A DNA stretch of 41,420 nucleotides from Paludibacteraceae bacterium (lineage in GTDB: Bacteria > Bacteroidota > Bacteroidia > Bacteroidales > Paludibacteraceae): the NCBI GenBank assembly GCA_017450605.1, contig JAFSTG010000033.1:1-41420 (forward strand), written 5' to 3'. The notes below the pieces were generated by a model, which made no database searches, was not told the origin of the DNA, and saw only the letters and a list, made by a program, of their open reading frames with translations. The position numbers and the translations under genes are program-made. Each line of letters starts with the position of its first letter. The first letter of the stretch is position 1. This document shows positions 7,564-16,270 of this stretch, in pieces.

Positions 7564-8295
7564 TTGTCTTTTCGTTTCCGTCAATTTTATATTAACGATG
7601 AGCGTTGCGCCATGAAAGTAGGCACCGACGGTGTCCTTCTTGGTGCGTGGGCAGGCAGATTTCAAGAGAATCAACAACTTCGAATTCTCGATATCGGAAC
7701 AGGAAGCGGACTAATAGCACTCATGCTTGCTGAGCGTTTCCCTAATGCCATCATCACGGCTATTGACATTGACAATGAAGCCGTTGAACAGGCACTTGAG
7801 AATTTTGCCAATTCACCATGGAGCAACCGTCTTAGTGCTCATAGCATTTCTCTGCAGGAGTTTAGCAGAATACACCTTGATGCTTCATACTCTCACAGCG
7901 CTCTATACGACCTCATCGTCTGCAATCCCCCTTTCTTTGCTAACAGCCTACGTAACCCCAACCCGCAACGGGCCCTTGCTCGTCACACCGATAGTTTACC
8001 TTATGAATCTTTGCTATCTGATGCCGCTTCACTGCTTGCTCGCGAAGGAACGTTAGCACTTATCTACCCCGCCGAAACGATGACTCAAGTCATAGAGCAA
8101 GCAATGCGCTACAACCTCTATCCTATGCGCTTGAGCCACATATTTTCCAAGAAAGGCAAACCCGAGCGGCGCACACTATGTGAATTTAGTCATAATAAAA
8201 GCGCCTGCTTCGATGAGCAGACGCTTTATCTTGAAGACGATAGTTCCAACAGGTCAGAACAATACAAAACTCTTACTGACGAATTCTATCTTTAA
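7564..8295 (+). CDS. trmN6: tRNA1(Val) (adenine(37)-N6)-methyltransferase
   Basis: Class I SAM-dependent methyltransferase of the YfiC/TrmN6 family, which methylates A37 of a valine tRNA in E. coli. The start region RCAMKVGTDGVLLGAW is a near-exact family signature, followed by the SAM-binding loop ILDIGTGSGLIAL and the adenine-methyltransferase catalytic motif LIVCNPPFF. At 243 residues the length is normal. The frame is closed by the permease stop nine bases upstream, leaving TTG at 7564 as the only plausible start. It lies in a short plus-strand operon with the permease and converges on rny with a 24-base gap. Confidence 0.93.
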   Translation: MSFRFRQFYINDERCAMKVGTDGVLLGAWAGRFQENQQLRILDIGTGSGLIALMLAERFPNAIITAIDIDNEAVEQALENFANSPWSNRLSAHSISLQEFSRIHLDASYSHSALYDLIVCNPPFFANSLRNPNPQRALARHTDSLPYESLLSDAASLLAREGTLALIYPAETMTQVIEQAMRYNLYPMRLSHIFSKKGKPERRTLCEFSHNKSACFDEQTLYLEDDSSNRSEQYKTLTDEFYL

Positions 8296-8319
8296 ATCAC
8301 TGCGAATTCTATTTTTAAG

Positions 8320-9852
8320 TTATTTTGCAAAATTAACGGCTCGAGTTTCACGTATCACGGTAATCTTGACTTGTCCGGGATATGTCATCTCGTCTTGGAT
8401 ACGTTTAGCAAGGTCGAACGAGAGCAGTTCTGCCTCCTTGTCGGTCATTTTGTCGGCTCCCACTATAACGCGCAGTTCACGTCCTGCCGAAAGAGCGTAA
8501 GTCTTGATTACTCCCTGATACGACAAAGCAAGATTCTCGAGGTCGTTAAGACGTTTCACGTATTGTTCGGCTATCTCACGGCGTGCACCTGGACGTGCAC
8601 CGGATATTGCATCACATGCCTGAACGATAGGAGCAAGCAATGTCTCCATCTCTATCTCATCGTGGTGCGAACCGACTGCATTACATATATCAGGTTTCTC
8701 GCCGTATTTCTCGCATATCTTCATACCGAGAATTGCATGTGGCAATTCCTCCTCGTCGTCAACCACTTTCCCTATATCGTGCAAGAGTCCTGCACGGCGT
8801 GCTTTCTTGGGGTTAAGCCCTAATTCCGAAGCCATCACAGCACACAGATTAGCAGTTTCACGAGCATGCTGAAGCAGATTCTGACCATACGACGAACGGT
8901 ATTTCATCCTGCCCACAAGCTTTATAAGTTCGGGATGCAAACCATGAACACCAAGGTCGATAGTGGTGCGCTTGCCGGTCTCTATCATCTCTTCTTCCAC
9001 CTGTTTCTCAACCTTTGCCACCACCTCTTCTATACGCGCAGGGTGAATACGCCCGTCAGCCACTAACTGGTGCAACGACAGACGTGCTATCTCGCGGCGT
9101 ACAGGGTCGAATCCGCTAAGAACAATAGCCTCAGGAGTATCATCAACCACTATCTCTACACCGGTTGCAGCCTCAAGTGCACGGATATTACGACCTTCGC
9201 GACCGATAATACGACCTTTTACTTCGTCGTTATCGATATGGAACACCGTAACAGCGTTTTCTATGGCTGCCTCGGTGGATATTCGTTGTATGGTTTGAAC
9301 GATAATCTTTTTAGCCTCTTTATTGGCTGTCATGCGCGCATCTGCCATTCGCTCGTTAATATACGACATGGCATTTGTTTCAGCCTCATCACGCATTGTT
9401 TCTATCAACTGCTTCTTAGCCTCTTCTGCCGACAGCCCCGAGATGTTCTCAAGTTGCAGCTGTGCCTGACGATGCAGTTTGTCGGTTTCTTTCTGTTTGA
9501 AATCGAGCGATTGTTGCAGTTGGTCAAGCTGCTTACTGCGCTGTTGCACTTCGCTCTGTGCTCGCTGCAACTCGCTCTGTTTCTGCGAGAGTTGCTGCTC
9601 ACGTTGTTGCAGACGCTGGTCGCGCTCATGCGCTTTCTGCGCCGATTGCTGAACGCGGTTCTCGTGCTCAGCCTTTAAAGCTATAAACTTTTCCTTTGCC
9701 TCGATGATTTTATTCTTCTTTATCACCTCAGCCTCCTCCTCTGCTTTACGAAGAATACCATTGCTGGCATTCTTAAAGAAAGCATAGCATATTCCACCTC
9801 CCAAAAGAAAAGTTACAACTGCTATAATAATTGTTATTACTATACTATTCAT
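8320..9852 (-). CDS. rny: Ribonuclease Y
   Basis: Membrane-anchored endoribonuclease that starts mRNA decay. A 510-residue protein with an N-terminal TM helix (about 4-26), a long Gln/Glu/Lys coiled coil (about 30-165), a KH RNA-binding domain with [15 protein letters not shown] (about 212-226), and an HD phosphohydrolase domain whose metal site shows as [11 protein letters not shown] and, further on, GSHHDE. Length and order match the family. ATG start gives the TM anchor at once. It is the last gene of a three-gene minus-strand operon behind the ZapB-like gene and zapA (11-base gap), a grouping usual in Bacteroidota. Confidence 0.97.
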   Translation of the reverse strand: MNSIVITIIIAVVTFLLGGGICYAFFKNASNGILRKAEEEAEVIKKNKIIEAKEKFIALKAEHENRVQQSAQKAHERDQRLQQREQQLSQKQSELQRAQSEVQQRSKQLDQLQQSLDFKQKETDKLHRQAQLQLENISGLSAEEAKKQLIETMRDEAETNAMSYINERMADARMTANKEAKKIIVQTIQRISTEAAIENAVTVFHIDNDEVKGRIIGREGRNIRALEAATGVEIVVDDTPEAIVLSGFDPVRREIARLSLHQLVADGRIHPARIEEVVAKVEKQVEEEMIETGKRTTIDLGVHGLHPELIKLVGRMKYRSSYGQNLLQHARETANLCAVMASELGLNPKKARRAGLLHDIGKVVDDEEELPHAILGMKICEKYGEKPDICNAVGSHHDEIEMETLLAPIVQACDAISGARPGARREIAEQYVKRLNDLENLALSYQGVIKTYALSAGRELRVIVGADKMTDKEAELLSFDLAKRIQDEMTYPGQVKITVIRETRAVNFAK

Positions 9853-9863
9853 TATTGCAATCT

Positions 9864-10178
9864 TTATTGGTTGTTAACTATATTGTTTTCCTTTAATTTA
9901 TCGTTTATCAATTTGTTAATTTTCTTCAAATCGGTTATCACCGGTTCCAGACTCTTGTCGCGTTCGTCCGACTTCAACTCCACTGCTGCATGCAGGGCAA
10001 CATACATCCACAACGTTTCCAACGACTTCTCATTCATTAGAGCAAGCTGATATTTTCTAAACAAACTATTGACGTAAACGCCTGCCTTGCGAAACACCTC
10101 TTCATCTTCGATAGGTACACGCAGTGGCACCTTGTGCACGTCAATGTTGAGAACAATATTTTGAAGGCGTTCGCTCAT
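9864..10178 (-). CDS. zapA: Cell division protein ZapA
   Basis: A 104-residue cytoplasmic protein that bundles FtsZ filaments at the division ring. It shows the ZapA globular head ([25 protein letters not shown] split over residues 9-33, then VNSLFRKY) followed by a helix-forming coiled-coil tail. It lies between a coiled-coil partner gene (three bases upstream) and rny (11 bases downstream), a typical Bacteroidota setting. ATG start (MSERLQN). Sequence similarity in ZapA is low between phyla, so part of the confidence rests on context. Confidence 0.85.
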   Translation of the reverse strand: MSERLQNIVLNIDVHKVPLRVPIEDEEVFRKAGVYVNSLFRKYQLALMNEKSLETLWMYVALHAAVELKSDERDKSLEPVITDLKKINKLINDKLKENNIVNNQ

Positions 10179-10181
10179 TGG

Positions 10182-10481
10182 TTATTCTTCTATCGTTACG
10201 CATTCCAATGCCTTGTCGATATATTCAATCAGATGCGTCAAACGGCGTTTTGCCTGTTCGCGTTGCTCTGTATTTCCCGACAACGTATAAGCCGACTGAA
10301 GGTTCCTGAATTTACGTTGGATATCTGACAGCTCGGCATGGGTTCGCACCATCTCTGCGCGAAGCTGTTCGTTCTGATAACGAAGCGAGTCTAACTGCTC
10401 GTTGACGGCATCATAACGTTTGAGCAATTCTTCGACATTCATCGTCAACTCGTCTAATAACTGCCGACTCGCACTTGCCAT
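10182..10481 (-). CDS. ZapB-like coiled-coil protein
   Basis: A 99-residue protein that is almost entirely predicted coiled coil (heptad-like LLKRYDAVNEQLDSLRYQ and onward), with no TM segment. It directly precedes zapA by three bases. Size, coiled coil and position suggest a division-ring accessory protein playing the part ZapB plays with ZapA in proteobacteria, but that is inferred from context; the sequence itself is low-complexity and not diagnostic. ATG start (MASASRQ). First gene of the zapA-rny operon. Confidence 0.72.
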   Translation of the reverse strand: MASASRQLLDELTMNVEELLKRYDAVNEQLDSLRYQNEQLRAEMVRTHAELSDIQRKFRNLQSAYTLSGNTEQREQAKRRLTHLIEYIDKALECVTIEE

Positions 10482-10524
10482 AAACTATATCGTAACTTGA
10501 ATTTTAAAAATCAAAAATTAGAAA

Positions 10525-11682
10525 TTAGAAACTATATCCTATACCTAAGCCTATTACCGACTTAAACTGCAGGCGCTCTGCCTCTTTACCATCTTTGTTA
10601 GCTATAAGTGTACCGGGGTAGTATTTCAGACTTGTAGATAGCGATACGTTGAGCACTTTTAAGAACTGATAGCTGATAGCCACATCCCAGTCAACATCGA
10701 AGTTTCCAAAGAAACGGTTGTTGTTAGAATACTCAAAATAGTTATCATTGAAAAAGTCTGCTTCGGTCTTTCCCGCATTGGCAGGGTCCTTAAGCCAAGC
10801 ATCCTTTACATTGAAACCCTTTCCTTGATACGGTGAGAAAAGTGCCAATGTGGTGGAAAGTGTAAGGTTCTCGTATTTATAAGCTATAGCGCCCTTAAAA
10901 CTCAAACCGAACTCGGCACGTGCATTTCTGTACTGCTTTTGGCCACTCTCGTCGTAAGCATAGGTACCAAACTTAGCCTGCAAGTCTTTGCGTAAATCGT
11001 AGTCGGTAGTCCCCATCTGAGCATTATATTCGCTGCTATACTTTTCGTTCCAAGCATCACCCACATAAGCCGTGGTAACACGACCGGCAATAGGTGAAAG
11101 ATAAATAGAAAAATCTGCTCCGTTAACCGATTTTTTCCAGTCGATACCTACCGAGATATCGGTATATGATGGAGCCAACCACTTTGATATGATTGGGTTG
11201 TAGCCTGCTACATATTCATGTCCAAGGGCATATTGCGATTGAAAACCGCCCAAGATTGTAAGATACCATGTCTCTTTAAATTCCCAACCGAACTTAGTTG
11301 CAAACTTAATGTTATCCGACGATTTCTGGAATTTGTCTTCCTCTTGGTCTATCCATGTCAACCCGAACTCGGTATCGAGGTTGCTATCCCACGCTATAGC
11401 GTCTTTATGGTAAAGTAGGTGCAGTTTTGCGTATGCCACACCGTTAACATTATTTTTACCACCTGCAGCCCAGTTAACCAAACCGGTTGCAGCAGCATTC
11501 AATCCTACCACACCATCGAACTTCCAAGCTTTCTTGCCGGTGTCAACTTTCTTCAAGTCGTCAACGGCAGTCTTGGCAGCCTCAGCATTTGTTGTTACTG
11601 TTGCCTTGTCAACTTCTTGTGCATTTAGCGATAAAGTTCCTATAATGCACAAGGCAAAAAAAAGTGTCTTGTTTGATTTCAT
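10525..11682 (-). CDS. DUF3078 outer-membrane beta-barrel protein
   Basis: A 385-residue exported protein with a Sec signal peptide (TLFFALCIIGTLSLNAQ) and then a short Ala/Lys/Asp linker. The body has alternating aromatic beta-strands and ends in GLGIGYSF, with a terminal Phe as in outer-membrane barrels. The early block TGLVNWAAGGKNNVNG is the W..GG signature of the DUF3078 family common in Bacteroidota. Function unknown; a role as a barrel in the outer membrane is likely. A second, more diverged DUF3078 protein is at 18505-19878. AT-rich DNA of about 100 bases precedes it and no clear promoter box was found. Confidence 0.8.
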   Translation of the reverse strand: MKSNKTLFFALCIIGTLSLNAQEVDKATVTTNAEAAKTAVDDLKKVDTGKKAWKFDGVVGLNAAATGLVNWAAGGKNNVNGVAYAKLHLLYHKDAIAWDSNLDTEFGLTWIDQEEDKFQKSSDNIKFATKFGWEFKETWYLTILGGFQSQYALGHEYVAGYNPIISKWLAPSYTDISVGIDWKKSVNGADFSIYLSPIAGRVTTAYVGDAWNEKYSSEYNAQMGTTDYDLRKDLQAKFGTYAYDESGQKQYRNARAEFGLSFKGAIAYKYENLTLSTTLALFSPYQGKGFNVKDAWLKDPANAGKTEADFFNDNYFEYSNNNRFFGNFDVDWDVAISYQFLKVLNVSLSTSLKYYPGTLIANKDGKEAERLQFKSVIGLGIGYSF

Positions 11683-11784
11683 ATTTAATAGTTTTAATTT
11701 GATATAATTCTAATTATATAAAATTGATATAATCTTAATGATAAATCGTTTGGTATTTCTCTATCAGCCGATTACCACGTCTCG

Positions 11785-12312
11785 TTAGTACTGCGCAGTG
11801 TCATACACTTGTTCGGCGGCTTCTTCGCCGAGCAGACGTTCGATAATAGAGAAAGCAAAATCCGAGCTCAAACCCGGTCCTTTGGCTGTTATCAAGTTCT
11901 TCGAAACAACAACCAATCCGCCTATATAACTCTCGCCAAGGGCGCTTTCGAAACCCGGATAACATGTTGCCTGCTTGCCCTCAAGTATTCCCAACTTACC
12001 CAATATAGCAGGAGCAGCACAAATAGCCGAGATAAGTTTACCTTCATTATTATGTTCAACGAGCAAACGGCACAGATTCTCGTGTTCGCCAAGCATCAGA
12101 CCTCCACCGGGCAAAATAAGCATACCGGCATCGGAGAAATCTACAGTTTCGAACATCACATCAGCCTTCACATCAATGCCATGGGCACCATGCACCTCTT
12201 TTGAGTCGGTCATACTGACTGTAGTCAGTTCGATGCCTGCTCTACGTAACAAGTCGATTGTTGTAACGGCCTCTATCTCTTCGAAGCCATTGTCAAGAAA
12301 CAGATAGTTCAT
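11785..12312 (-). CDS. DJ-1/PfpI family protein
   Basis: A 175-residue cytoplasmic protein of the DJ-1/ThiJ/PfpI superfamily, members of which act in glyoxal detoxification or protein repair. Visible are the conserved acidic start (FLDNGFEEIEAVTTIDLLRRAG), the ILPGGG loop (67-72) and the nucleophile elbow ISAICAAPAILG (Cys 98), with Glu 11/12 as the likely partner, so the family active site is intact. It lies 43 bases downstream of tonB and may be the tail of the pdxJ-exbB-exbD-tonB operon. Specific activity cannot be set from sequence. Confidence 0.9.
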   Translation of the reverse strand: MNYLFLDNGFEEIEAVTTIDLLRRAGIELTTVSMTDSKEVHGAHGIDVKADVMFETVDFSDAGMLILPGGGLMLGEHENLCRLLVEHNNEGKLISAICAAPAILGKLGILEGKQATCYPGFESALGESYIGGLVVVSKNLITAKGPGLSSDFAFSIIERLLGEEAAEQVYDTAQY

Positions 12313-12355
12313 ACTTTTAAAAATTGATTGTTGATGAATAGTATTTTGCTATAAG

Positions 12356-13165
12356 TTACTTCATTCTGAAATGGTAAGTTATCTTACCTATCACATCGCC
12401 ACTGCCGCCTGAGAATGTGGCTTTACGGGCAGCATTAAGCGCCTCTTGCTGAAGGGTCTTGTCGGAAACGTTCGTTCCGGCAGCTATTGTTGCTGCCACC
12501 ACTTGTCCGTTGGCATTCACGCGTATCTCCACCACCACATCACCTTCTTGGTTGACTTTATATACAGGCGTAACCAACGAGCCGCGTAGCGATCTGCCGT
12601 TGAGTGACCACGAATGCCCGCCTGAGGTGCCTTGTCCGGCTGGATTTCCCTGCTGCGAAGAACCCGACGTGTTGCCCGAGCCATCCGACGAACTATTATT
12701 GCCAAACAGCGAACCTAATCTATTGGCATTATCTATTGCTTGCTGCTCGCGTGCTCGTTGTTCTGCCAAACGCTTTTCTTCTGCAAGGCGCTCAGCCTCC
12801 TGCCGTGCCTGCTCTTCTGCCTGACGACGGATACGTTCCTGCTCTTCCGCCTGACGTTTCTTCTCCTCCTCTTTACGCTGTTTCTCAAGTGCAAGCGACT
12901 CCTCGTCCTCTTGCGTCATCAAGTCGTTATGCGAAGGGTCTTGCGCAGCAGGCTCCGGAGCAGAAGGTTGCGTAACAGCAGCGGGAAGAGGTGTTTCGGC
13001 AAAGCCGCCACCATCCGACACCTCGCCAAATGAAACCATTATGCCCTCATCTTCTTCTATGTAAGGCGGATTGATATACACAAACCATAGAAGAAGAAAC
13101 AGCAGCAACAACGTCAGCAACGAGCCTGCAACACCATATATCTTCGCTTTTGCGTTATTGGTCAT
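12356..13165 (-). CDS. tonB: Energy transducer TonB
   Basis: Couples the inner-membrane proton gradient, through ExbB/ExbD, to outer-membrane TonB-dependent transporters such as the SusC protein in this window. A 269-residue protein with one TM helix (about 11-31), a Pro/acidic stretch, a long charged helix rich in Glu, Lys, Arg and Gln (about 95-150), a Gly/Ser/Asn spacer, and a C-terminal TonB domain (about 195-269: VVEIRVNANGQVVAATI, ending in TYHFRMK). It follows exbD by two bases, so the two genes are likely translated together. Confidence 0.93.
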   Translation of the reverse strand: MTNNAKAKIYGVAGSLLTLLLLFLLLWFVYINPPYIEEDEGIMVSFGEVSDGGGFAETPLPAAVTQPSAPEPAAQDPSHNDLMTQEDEESLALEKQRKEEEKKRQAEEQERIRRQAEEQARQEAERLAEEKRLAEQRAREQQAIDNANRLGSLFGNNSSSDGSGNTSGSSQQGNPAGQGTSGGHSWSLNGRSLRGSLVTPVYKVNQEGDVVVEIRVNANGQVVAATIAAGTNVSDKTLQQEALNAARKATFSGGSGDVIGKITYHFRMK

Positions 13166-13167
13166 AC

Positions 13168-13575
13168 TTATTTTTTAGTTGCTATAACAACTTTCATCTT
13201 ATTTTGGTTAGCGATATCAAGTACGCGAACCACTTCCTTATAAGCTATATCTTGGTCGGCATGCAAAGCTATATACATCGCAGAGTCGCTTGCCTGCACT
13301 TGCATTAGATACCCTTCTAACGCCTCAGGGTCGATTGCTATAGGACGCTTATTGCCGACAGCAACAGAATAGTTACCCAGATTATCTATTGACACCTTTG
13401 CCACGACATGCTTTGTCGTGGTCTTAGCGCGCGACTGAGGCAGATTGATTTTTATGTCGTTGGGAGACGACATGGTGCTTGCCATCACAAAAAACAGCAA
13501 CAGCAGAAATATCAAGTCAGTCATCGACGACATTGAGAATGTAGCCTCTACCTTATTTCTTCTTTTCAGAGCCAT
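13168..13575 (-). CDS. exbD: Biopolymer transport protein ExbD
   Basis: Proton-channel subunit that works with ExbB to energise TonB. The open frame extends to 13674, overlapping exbB in another frame, but the family start is MALKRRNKVEATFSMSSMTD at 13575, giving 135 residues; the upstream part is discarded. One TM helix (about 17-35, LIFLLLLFFVMAST) follows the conserved SMTDLIF, whose Asp is the family's protonatable residue. A periplasmic domain (KVSIDNLGNYSV onward) completes it. It sits between exbB (46-base gap) and tonB. Confidence 0.94.
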   Translation of the reverse strand: MALKRRNKVEATFSMSSMTDLIFLLLLFFVMASTMSSPNDIKINLPQSRAKTTTKHVVAKVSIDNLGNYSVAVGNKRPIAIDPEALEGYLMQVQASDSAMYIALHADQDIAYKEVVRVLDIANQNKMKVVIATKK

Positions 13576-13621
13576 AATAGTTGCAAAAAGAACAGATGAT
13601 TCAATAAATCTTTCGCTTTTA

Positions 13622-14317
13622 TCAAATAGACGGCTCGTTGAGCAAGTCCATAAACTCCATTGTCCGACCCTCAAGTTGACGAACTACCGAGTCGATACGA
13701 GCCATTAAGTAGTTGTAAGCAAACAACACCAATATACCCACTATAAGTCCGCCTATTGTCGTTACCATTGCCTGATACATTCCTGTGCTCAACGCTGTTA
13801 GCTCTATCGCACCTGATTCACTACCTGCCATATTATAGAAAGTCTGAACCATACCGAGCACCGTACCAAGGAAACCGAGCATAGGAGCTATGGCAGCTAT
13901 TGTAGCCACTATAACAAGGTTTTTCTCGAGTTTAGCAACCTCCAAATTACCTACATTCTCAATTGCCACCTGCACATCATTCATCGGACGTCCAATACGA
14001 GTAATACCCTTCTCTATCATACGTGCAGAAGGAGTATCGGTTTGTCGGCAGAGATTAAGTGCCGAATCAATTTTGCCTTCATGAATATAGTCTTTTATTC
14101 TATCCATAAACGACTTATCCTCTTTCTTGGCATGGCTGATAACAACCAAACGTTCGACAAACAAATATACGGCGAATGCTAACAAAAGCACCAATATCAC
14201 CATTATCCATCCACCATACTGAGCCATCTGCCAAAGGTTGATAGACTCTTGTTCGCTTACTGCTTCAGCAATCTGCTGAACAGTGTCAGCAGGCAACATA
14301 TCTACTTGAAATAACAT
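13622..14317 (-). CDS. exbB: MotA/TolQ/ExbB proton channel protein
   Basis: Inner-membrane channel subunit of the TonB energising complex. At 231 residues it has a TM helix at about 37-57, a cytoplasmic loop, and the two conserved later helices with VIVATIAAIAPMLGFLGTVL and TALSTGMYQAMVTTIGGL, the ExbB/TolQ signature. The start used is MLFQVDM at 14317; a second Met at residue 7 is possible. It follows pdxJ by 41 bases and precedes exbD, the order usual in Bacteroidota. Confidence 0.95.
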   Translation of the reverse strand: MLFQVDMLPADTVQQIAEAVSEQESINLWQMAQYGGWIMVILVLLLAFAVYLFVERLVVISHAKKEDKSFMDRIKDYIHEGKIDSALNLCRQTDTPSARMIEKGITRIGRPMNDVQVAIENVGNLEVAKLEKNLVIVATIAAIAPMLGFLGTVLGMVQTFYNMAGSESGAIELTALSTGMYQAMVTTIGGLIVGILVLFAYNYLMARIDSVVRQLEGRTMEFMDLLNEPSI

Positions 14318-14358
14318 AACTTAATTTATTTGTCAGTGATTATTTATTGTTTTCTAAT

Positions 14359-15075
14359 TTATTGTCGGCAACAATCCAAATAGCGCTTTATTGTATTTTC
14401 TATTCCCCAATAAAGAGCATCCGCTATCAGCTGATGCCCTATGCTTACCTCATCAACCCAGGGTATAACATGCAGTAAGTCTGGCAAATTCTCGGTCGTC
14501 AGTCCATGCCCGGCATTTAGTCCTATCCCGCATTCGCGAGCGCACAGAGCAGCTTCTTTATACGGAGTTGCAGCACGCACGCCATCTCTCTCATACTCAA
14601 GAGCATACGGACCCGTATATAATTCCACACGGTCGGCTCCTGCACGAGCGGCATAATCCACCATACGCTCCATAGGGTCAACAAACACCGAAACGCGTGC
14701 ACCAGATTCATGCAACTGAGCTATAACATCTTGCAGAAAATACTGATTGCTGAAAGTATCCCATCCGTGGTCGCTCGTTAGTTGTGAAACAGCATCGGGA
14801 ACAAGAGTTACTTGCTGCGGGCGGATATCACTTATCAACTTTACGAACTCCTCGGTAGGATTACCTTCAATATTAAATTCAGTAGTAATCACCTTCTTAA
14901 GGTCATATACATCGGTTCTGCGAATATGGCGCTCATCGGGACGGGGATGAACAGTTATGCCCTGCGCACCAAAGCGTTCGCATGCGCGGGCAAATTCTAA
15001 TAAATCAGGTACATTACCGCCACGGGAATTACGAAGTGTGGCTATTTTATTGATATTAACACTCAAGCGAGTCAT
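14359..15075 (-). CDS. pdxJ: Pyridoxine 5'-phosphate synthase
   Basis: Condenses 1-deoxyxylulose-5-phosphate with 3-amino-1-hydroxyacetone phosphate to form pyridoxine 5'-phosphate, the ring-closing step of DXP-dependent vitamin B6 synthesis. TIM-barrel motifs are plain: RLSVNINKIATLRNSRGGNV, ITVHPRPDERHIR, FNIEGNPTEEF, VELYTGPYA and LNAGHGLTTENL. The open frame runs to 15105 but its first codons overlap the -7 promoter box (15103-15110), so the start is placed at the family's MTRLSVN (15075; MSM two codons earlier at 15081 is the alternative), giving 238 residues. First gene of the pdxJ-exbB-exbD-tonB operon, divergent from nadK. Confidence 0.96.
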   Translation of the reverse strand: MTRLSVNINKIATLRNSRGGNVPDLLEFARACERFGAQGITVHPRPDERHIRRTDVYDLKKVITTEFNIEGNPTEEFVKLISDIRPQQVTLVPDAVSQLTSDHGWDTFSNQYFLQDVIAQLHESGARVSVFVDPMERMVDYAARAGADRVELYTGPYALEYERDGVRAATPYKEAALCARECGIGLNAGHGLTTENLPDLLHVIPWVDEVSIGHQLIADALYWGIENTIKRYLDCCRQ

Positions 15076-15102
15076 CGACATTCTAAAAATCTTAATTTGC
15101 CG

Positions 15103-15110
15103 CAAAGATA
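15103..15110 (-). promoter_or_regulatory. -7 promoter element (TATCTTTG) of the pdxJ-exb-tonB operon
   Basis: On the minus strand TATCTTTG matches TAnnTTTG and is followed by CGGC. The expected transcription start near 15096 leaves a leader of about 20 bases before the pdxJ ATG and rules out the longer open frame. No exact TTTG at the ideal -33 distance. Confidence 0.65.
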
Positions 15111-15154
15111 CAAATATTTATTCAATAAATAAAATACAAATAGCAAATTTCTTC

Positions 15155-15185
15155 TTTGAAAATATGAGAAAAAATGGTAACTTTG
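15155..15185 (+). promoter_or_regulatory. Complete Bacteroidota promoter of nadK
   Basis: TTTG at 15155-15158, a 19-base spacer, then TAACTTTG at 15178-15185: an exact fit to the TTTG-N19-21-TAnnTTTG consensus. The expected start of transcription is about 15192. It shows that the open frame running back to 15174 cannot be the translated start of nadK. Confidence 0.85.
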
Positions 15186-15192
15186 CAGCGCA

Positions 15193-15258
15193 ATGCACAA
15201 GCGAGCATTTTCGAAGGGCTTGGTGTGCTTTATTCTAACTGCCCGAGGGCGCTTTTAA
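15193..15258 (+). CDS. Possible 21-codon upstream ORF in the nadK leader
   Basis: ATG at 15193 falls on or one base after the predicted transcription start, and encodes MHKRAFSKGLVCFILTARGR followed by Phe and TAA, ending 14 bases before the nadK ATG in another frame. If translated it would be leaderless. Basic and hydrophobic with no known match. It may be chance; listed because its position at the transcription start is striking. Confidence 0.2.
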   Translation: MHKRAFSKGLVCFILTARGRF

Positions 15259-15272
15259 ACAGGTTGAGCATA

Positions 15273-16130
15273 ATGAGAATTGTTATCTTTGGAAATTCAT
15301 TTAAGCGTAATACTATAGACGAAACTGCACATATACTCTGCTATATGCGAGAACATAAGGTAGAGGTAATGTTGTCGAAAGAGATTCGCGACGAAATGAA
15401 CCTGCGTGATTGCTATCCGCTTTTTTCTGAAACTACTCAGGAAGATATCGACTTTGCTATATCCATAGGGGGCGATGGCACTTTCCTTACTACGGCTGCA
15501 CATATAGGGGCTAAGAACATACCTATTCTCGGAATCAATCTCGGCCACCTCGGATTTCTTTCTGATGTACAAGCCTCTGATGTTGACCGCATTCTCGATC
15601 AACTAATCAACAATAATTATACCATCGAGCAACGTTCAATACTAAAGGTAACAAACTCAGAAGGAGCACCTTTATCTCTTCCGTTTGCACTTAATGAAGT
15701 GGCTGTAATGAAACAGGAACTATCGTCGATGATAGCTGTTGATACCTACGTCAATGGTGAGATGCTCAACACTTATAATGCCGACGGACTTATCGTTTCA
15801 ACACCCACCGGCTCTACTGCCTACAACTTATCGGTAGGCGGACCGATTGTAGCGCCACAAACAAAAGTGATTGTACTAAGTCCTATCGCTTCACACAGCC
15901 TCAATGTTAGACCTCTTATTATACCCGACGACTGCACTATTGACCTAAAGATAAGTAGCCGTTCACATAACTACTTGATTTCTATCGACGGACGTAGTCT
16001 CTCAATCAAAGAATCTGTTAAACTGCATATCGAAAAAGCACATTATACCATCAAACTTGTCCAACTTGGCGAACATTCATTTTTCGATTCGCTTAAGAAA
16101 AAATTATCATGGGGAACTCAGGGTAGTTGA
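15273..16130 (+). CDS. nadK: NAD kinase
   Basis: Phosphorylates NAD to NADP in the cytoplasm. The start MRIVIFGNSF at 15273 gives 285 residues, normal for the family; the longer frame reaching 15174 overlaps the promoter. Motifs present: SIGGDGTFL (GGDGT at 66-70, catalytic and nucleotide-binding), ILGINLGHLGFLSD, LNEVAV, and YNADGLIVSTPTGSTAYNL with SVGGPIV following. All key family motifs are intact. Divergent from pdxJ with about 200 bases between starts, a common Bacteroidota arrangement. Confidence 0.97.
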   Translation: MRIVIFGNSFKRNTIDETAHILCYMREHKVEVMLSKEIRDEMNLRDCYPLFSETTQEDIDFAISIGGDGTFLTTAAHIGAKNIPILGINLGHLGFLSDVQASDVDRILDQLINNNYTIEQRSILKVTNSEGAPLSLPFALNEVAVMKQELSSMIAVDTYVNGEMLNTYNADGLIVSTPTGSTAYNLSVGGPIVAPQTKVIVLSPIASHSLNVRPLIIPDDCTIDLKISSRSHNYLISIDGRSLSIKESVKLHIEKAHYTIKLVQLGEHSFFDSLKKKLSWGTQGS

Positions 16131-16270
16131 ACACTGCAAGGTTGAAATAAAAACGGCAATGTGCAGTTTTTAACCTTCTGGGGGTTCATTTAACAACCTG
16201 ACTGGTGCGCTTATCTGTAAGAGCGGCGATACTTAATCAAATGAAGTAAAATATTTTAAATAATACAGTT

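Noticed and set aside
9070..9678. 202-codon frame on the plus strand
   Set aside because: Lies wholly antisense to the coiled coil of rny; Leu-rich product is an artefact of Gln/Glu-rich codons on the other strand.
13576..13674. 33-residue N-terminal extension of ExbD
   Set aside because: Overlaps exbB and has no family resemblance; ExbD starts at MALKRRNKVEATF.
15174..15272. 33-residue N-terminal extension of NAD kinase
   Set aside because: Its first codons overlap the -7 promoter box, so it cannot be transcribed from this promoter, and family members start at MRIVIFG.
16131..16270. Weak pairing AAGGTT...AACCTT after nadK
   Set aside because: Stem is broken by unpaired bases and the loop is long; not convincing as a terminator or riboswitch.
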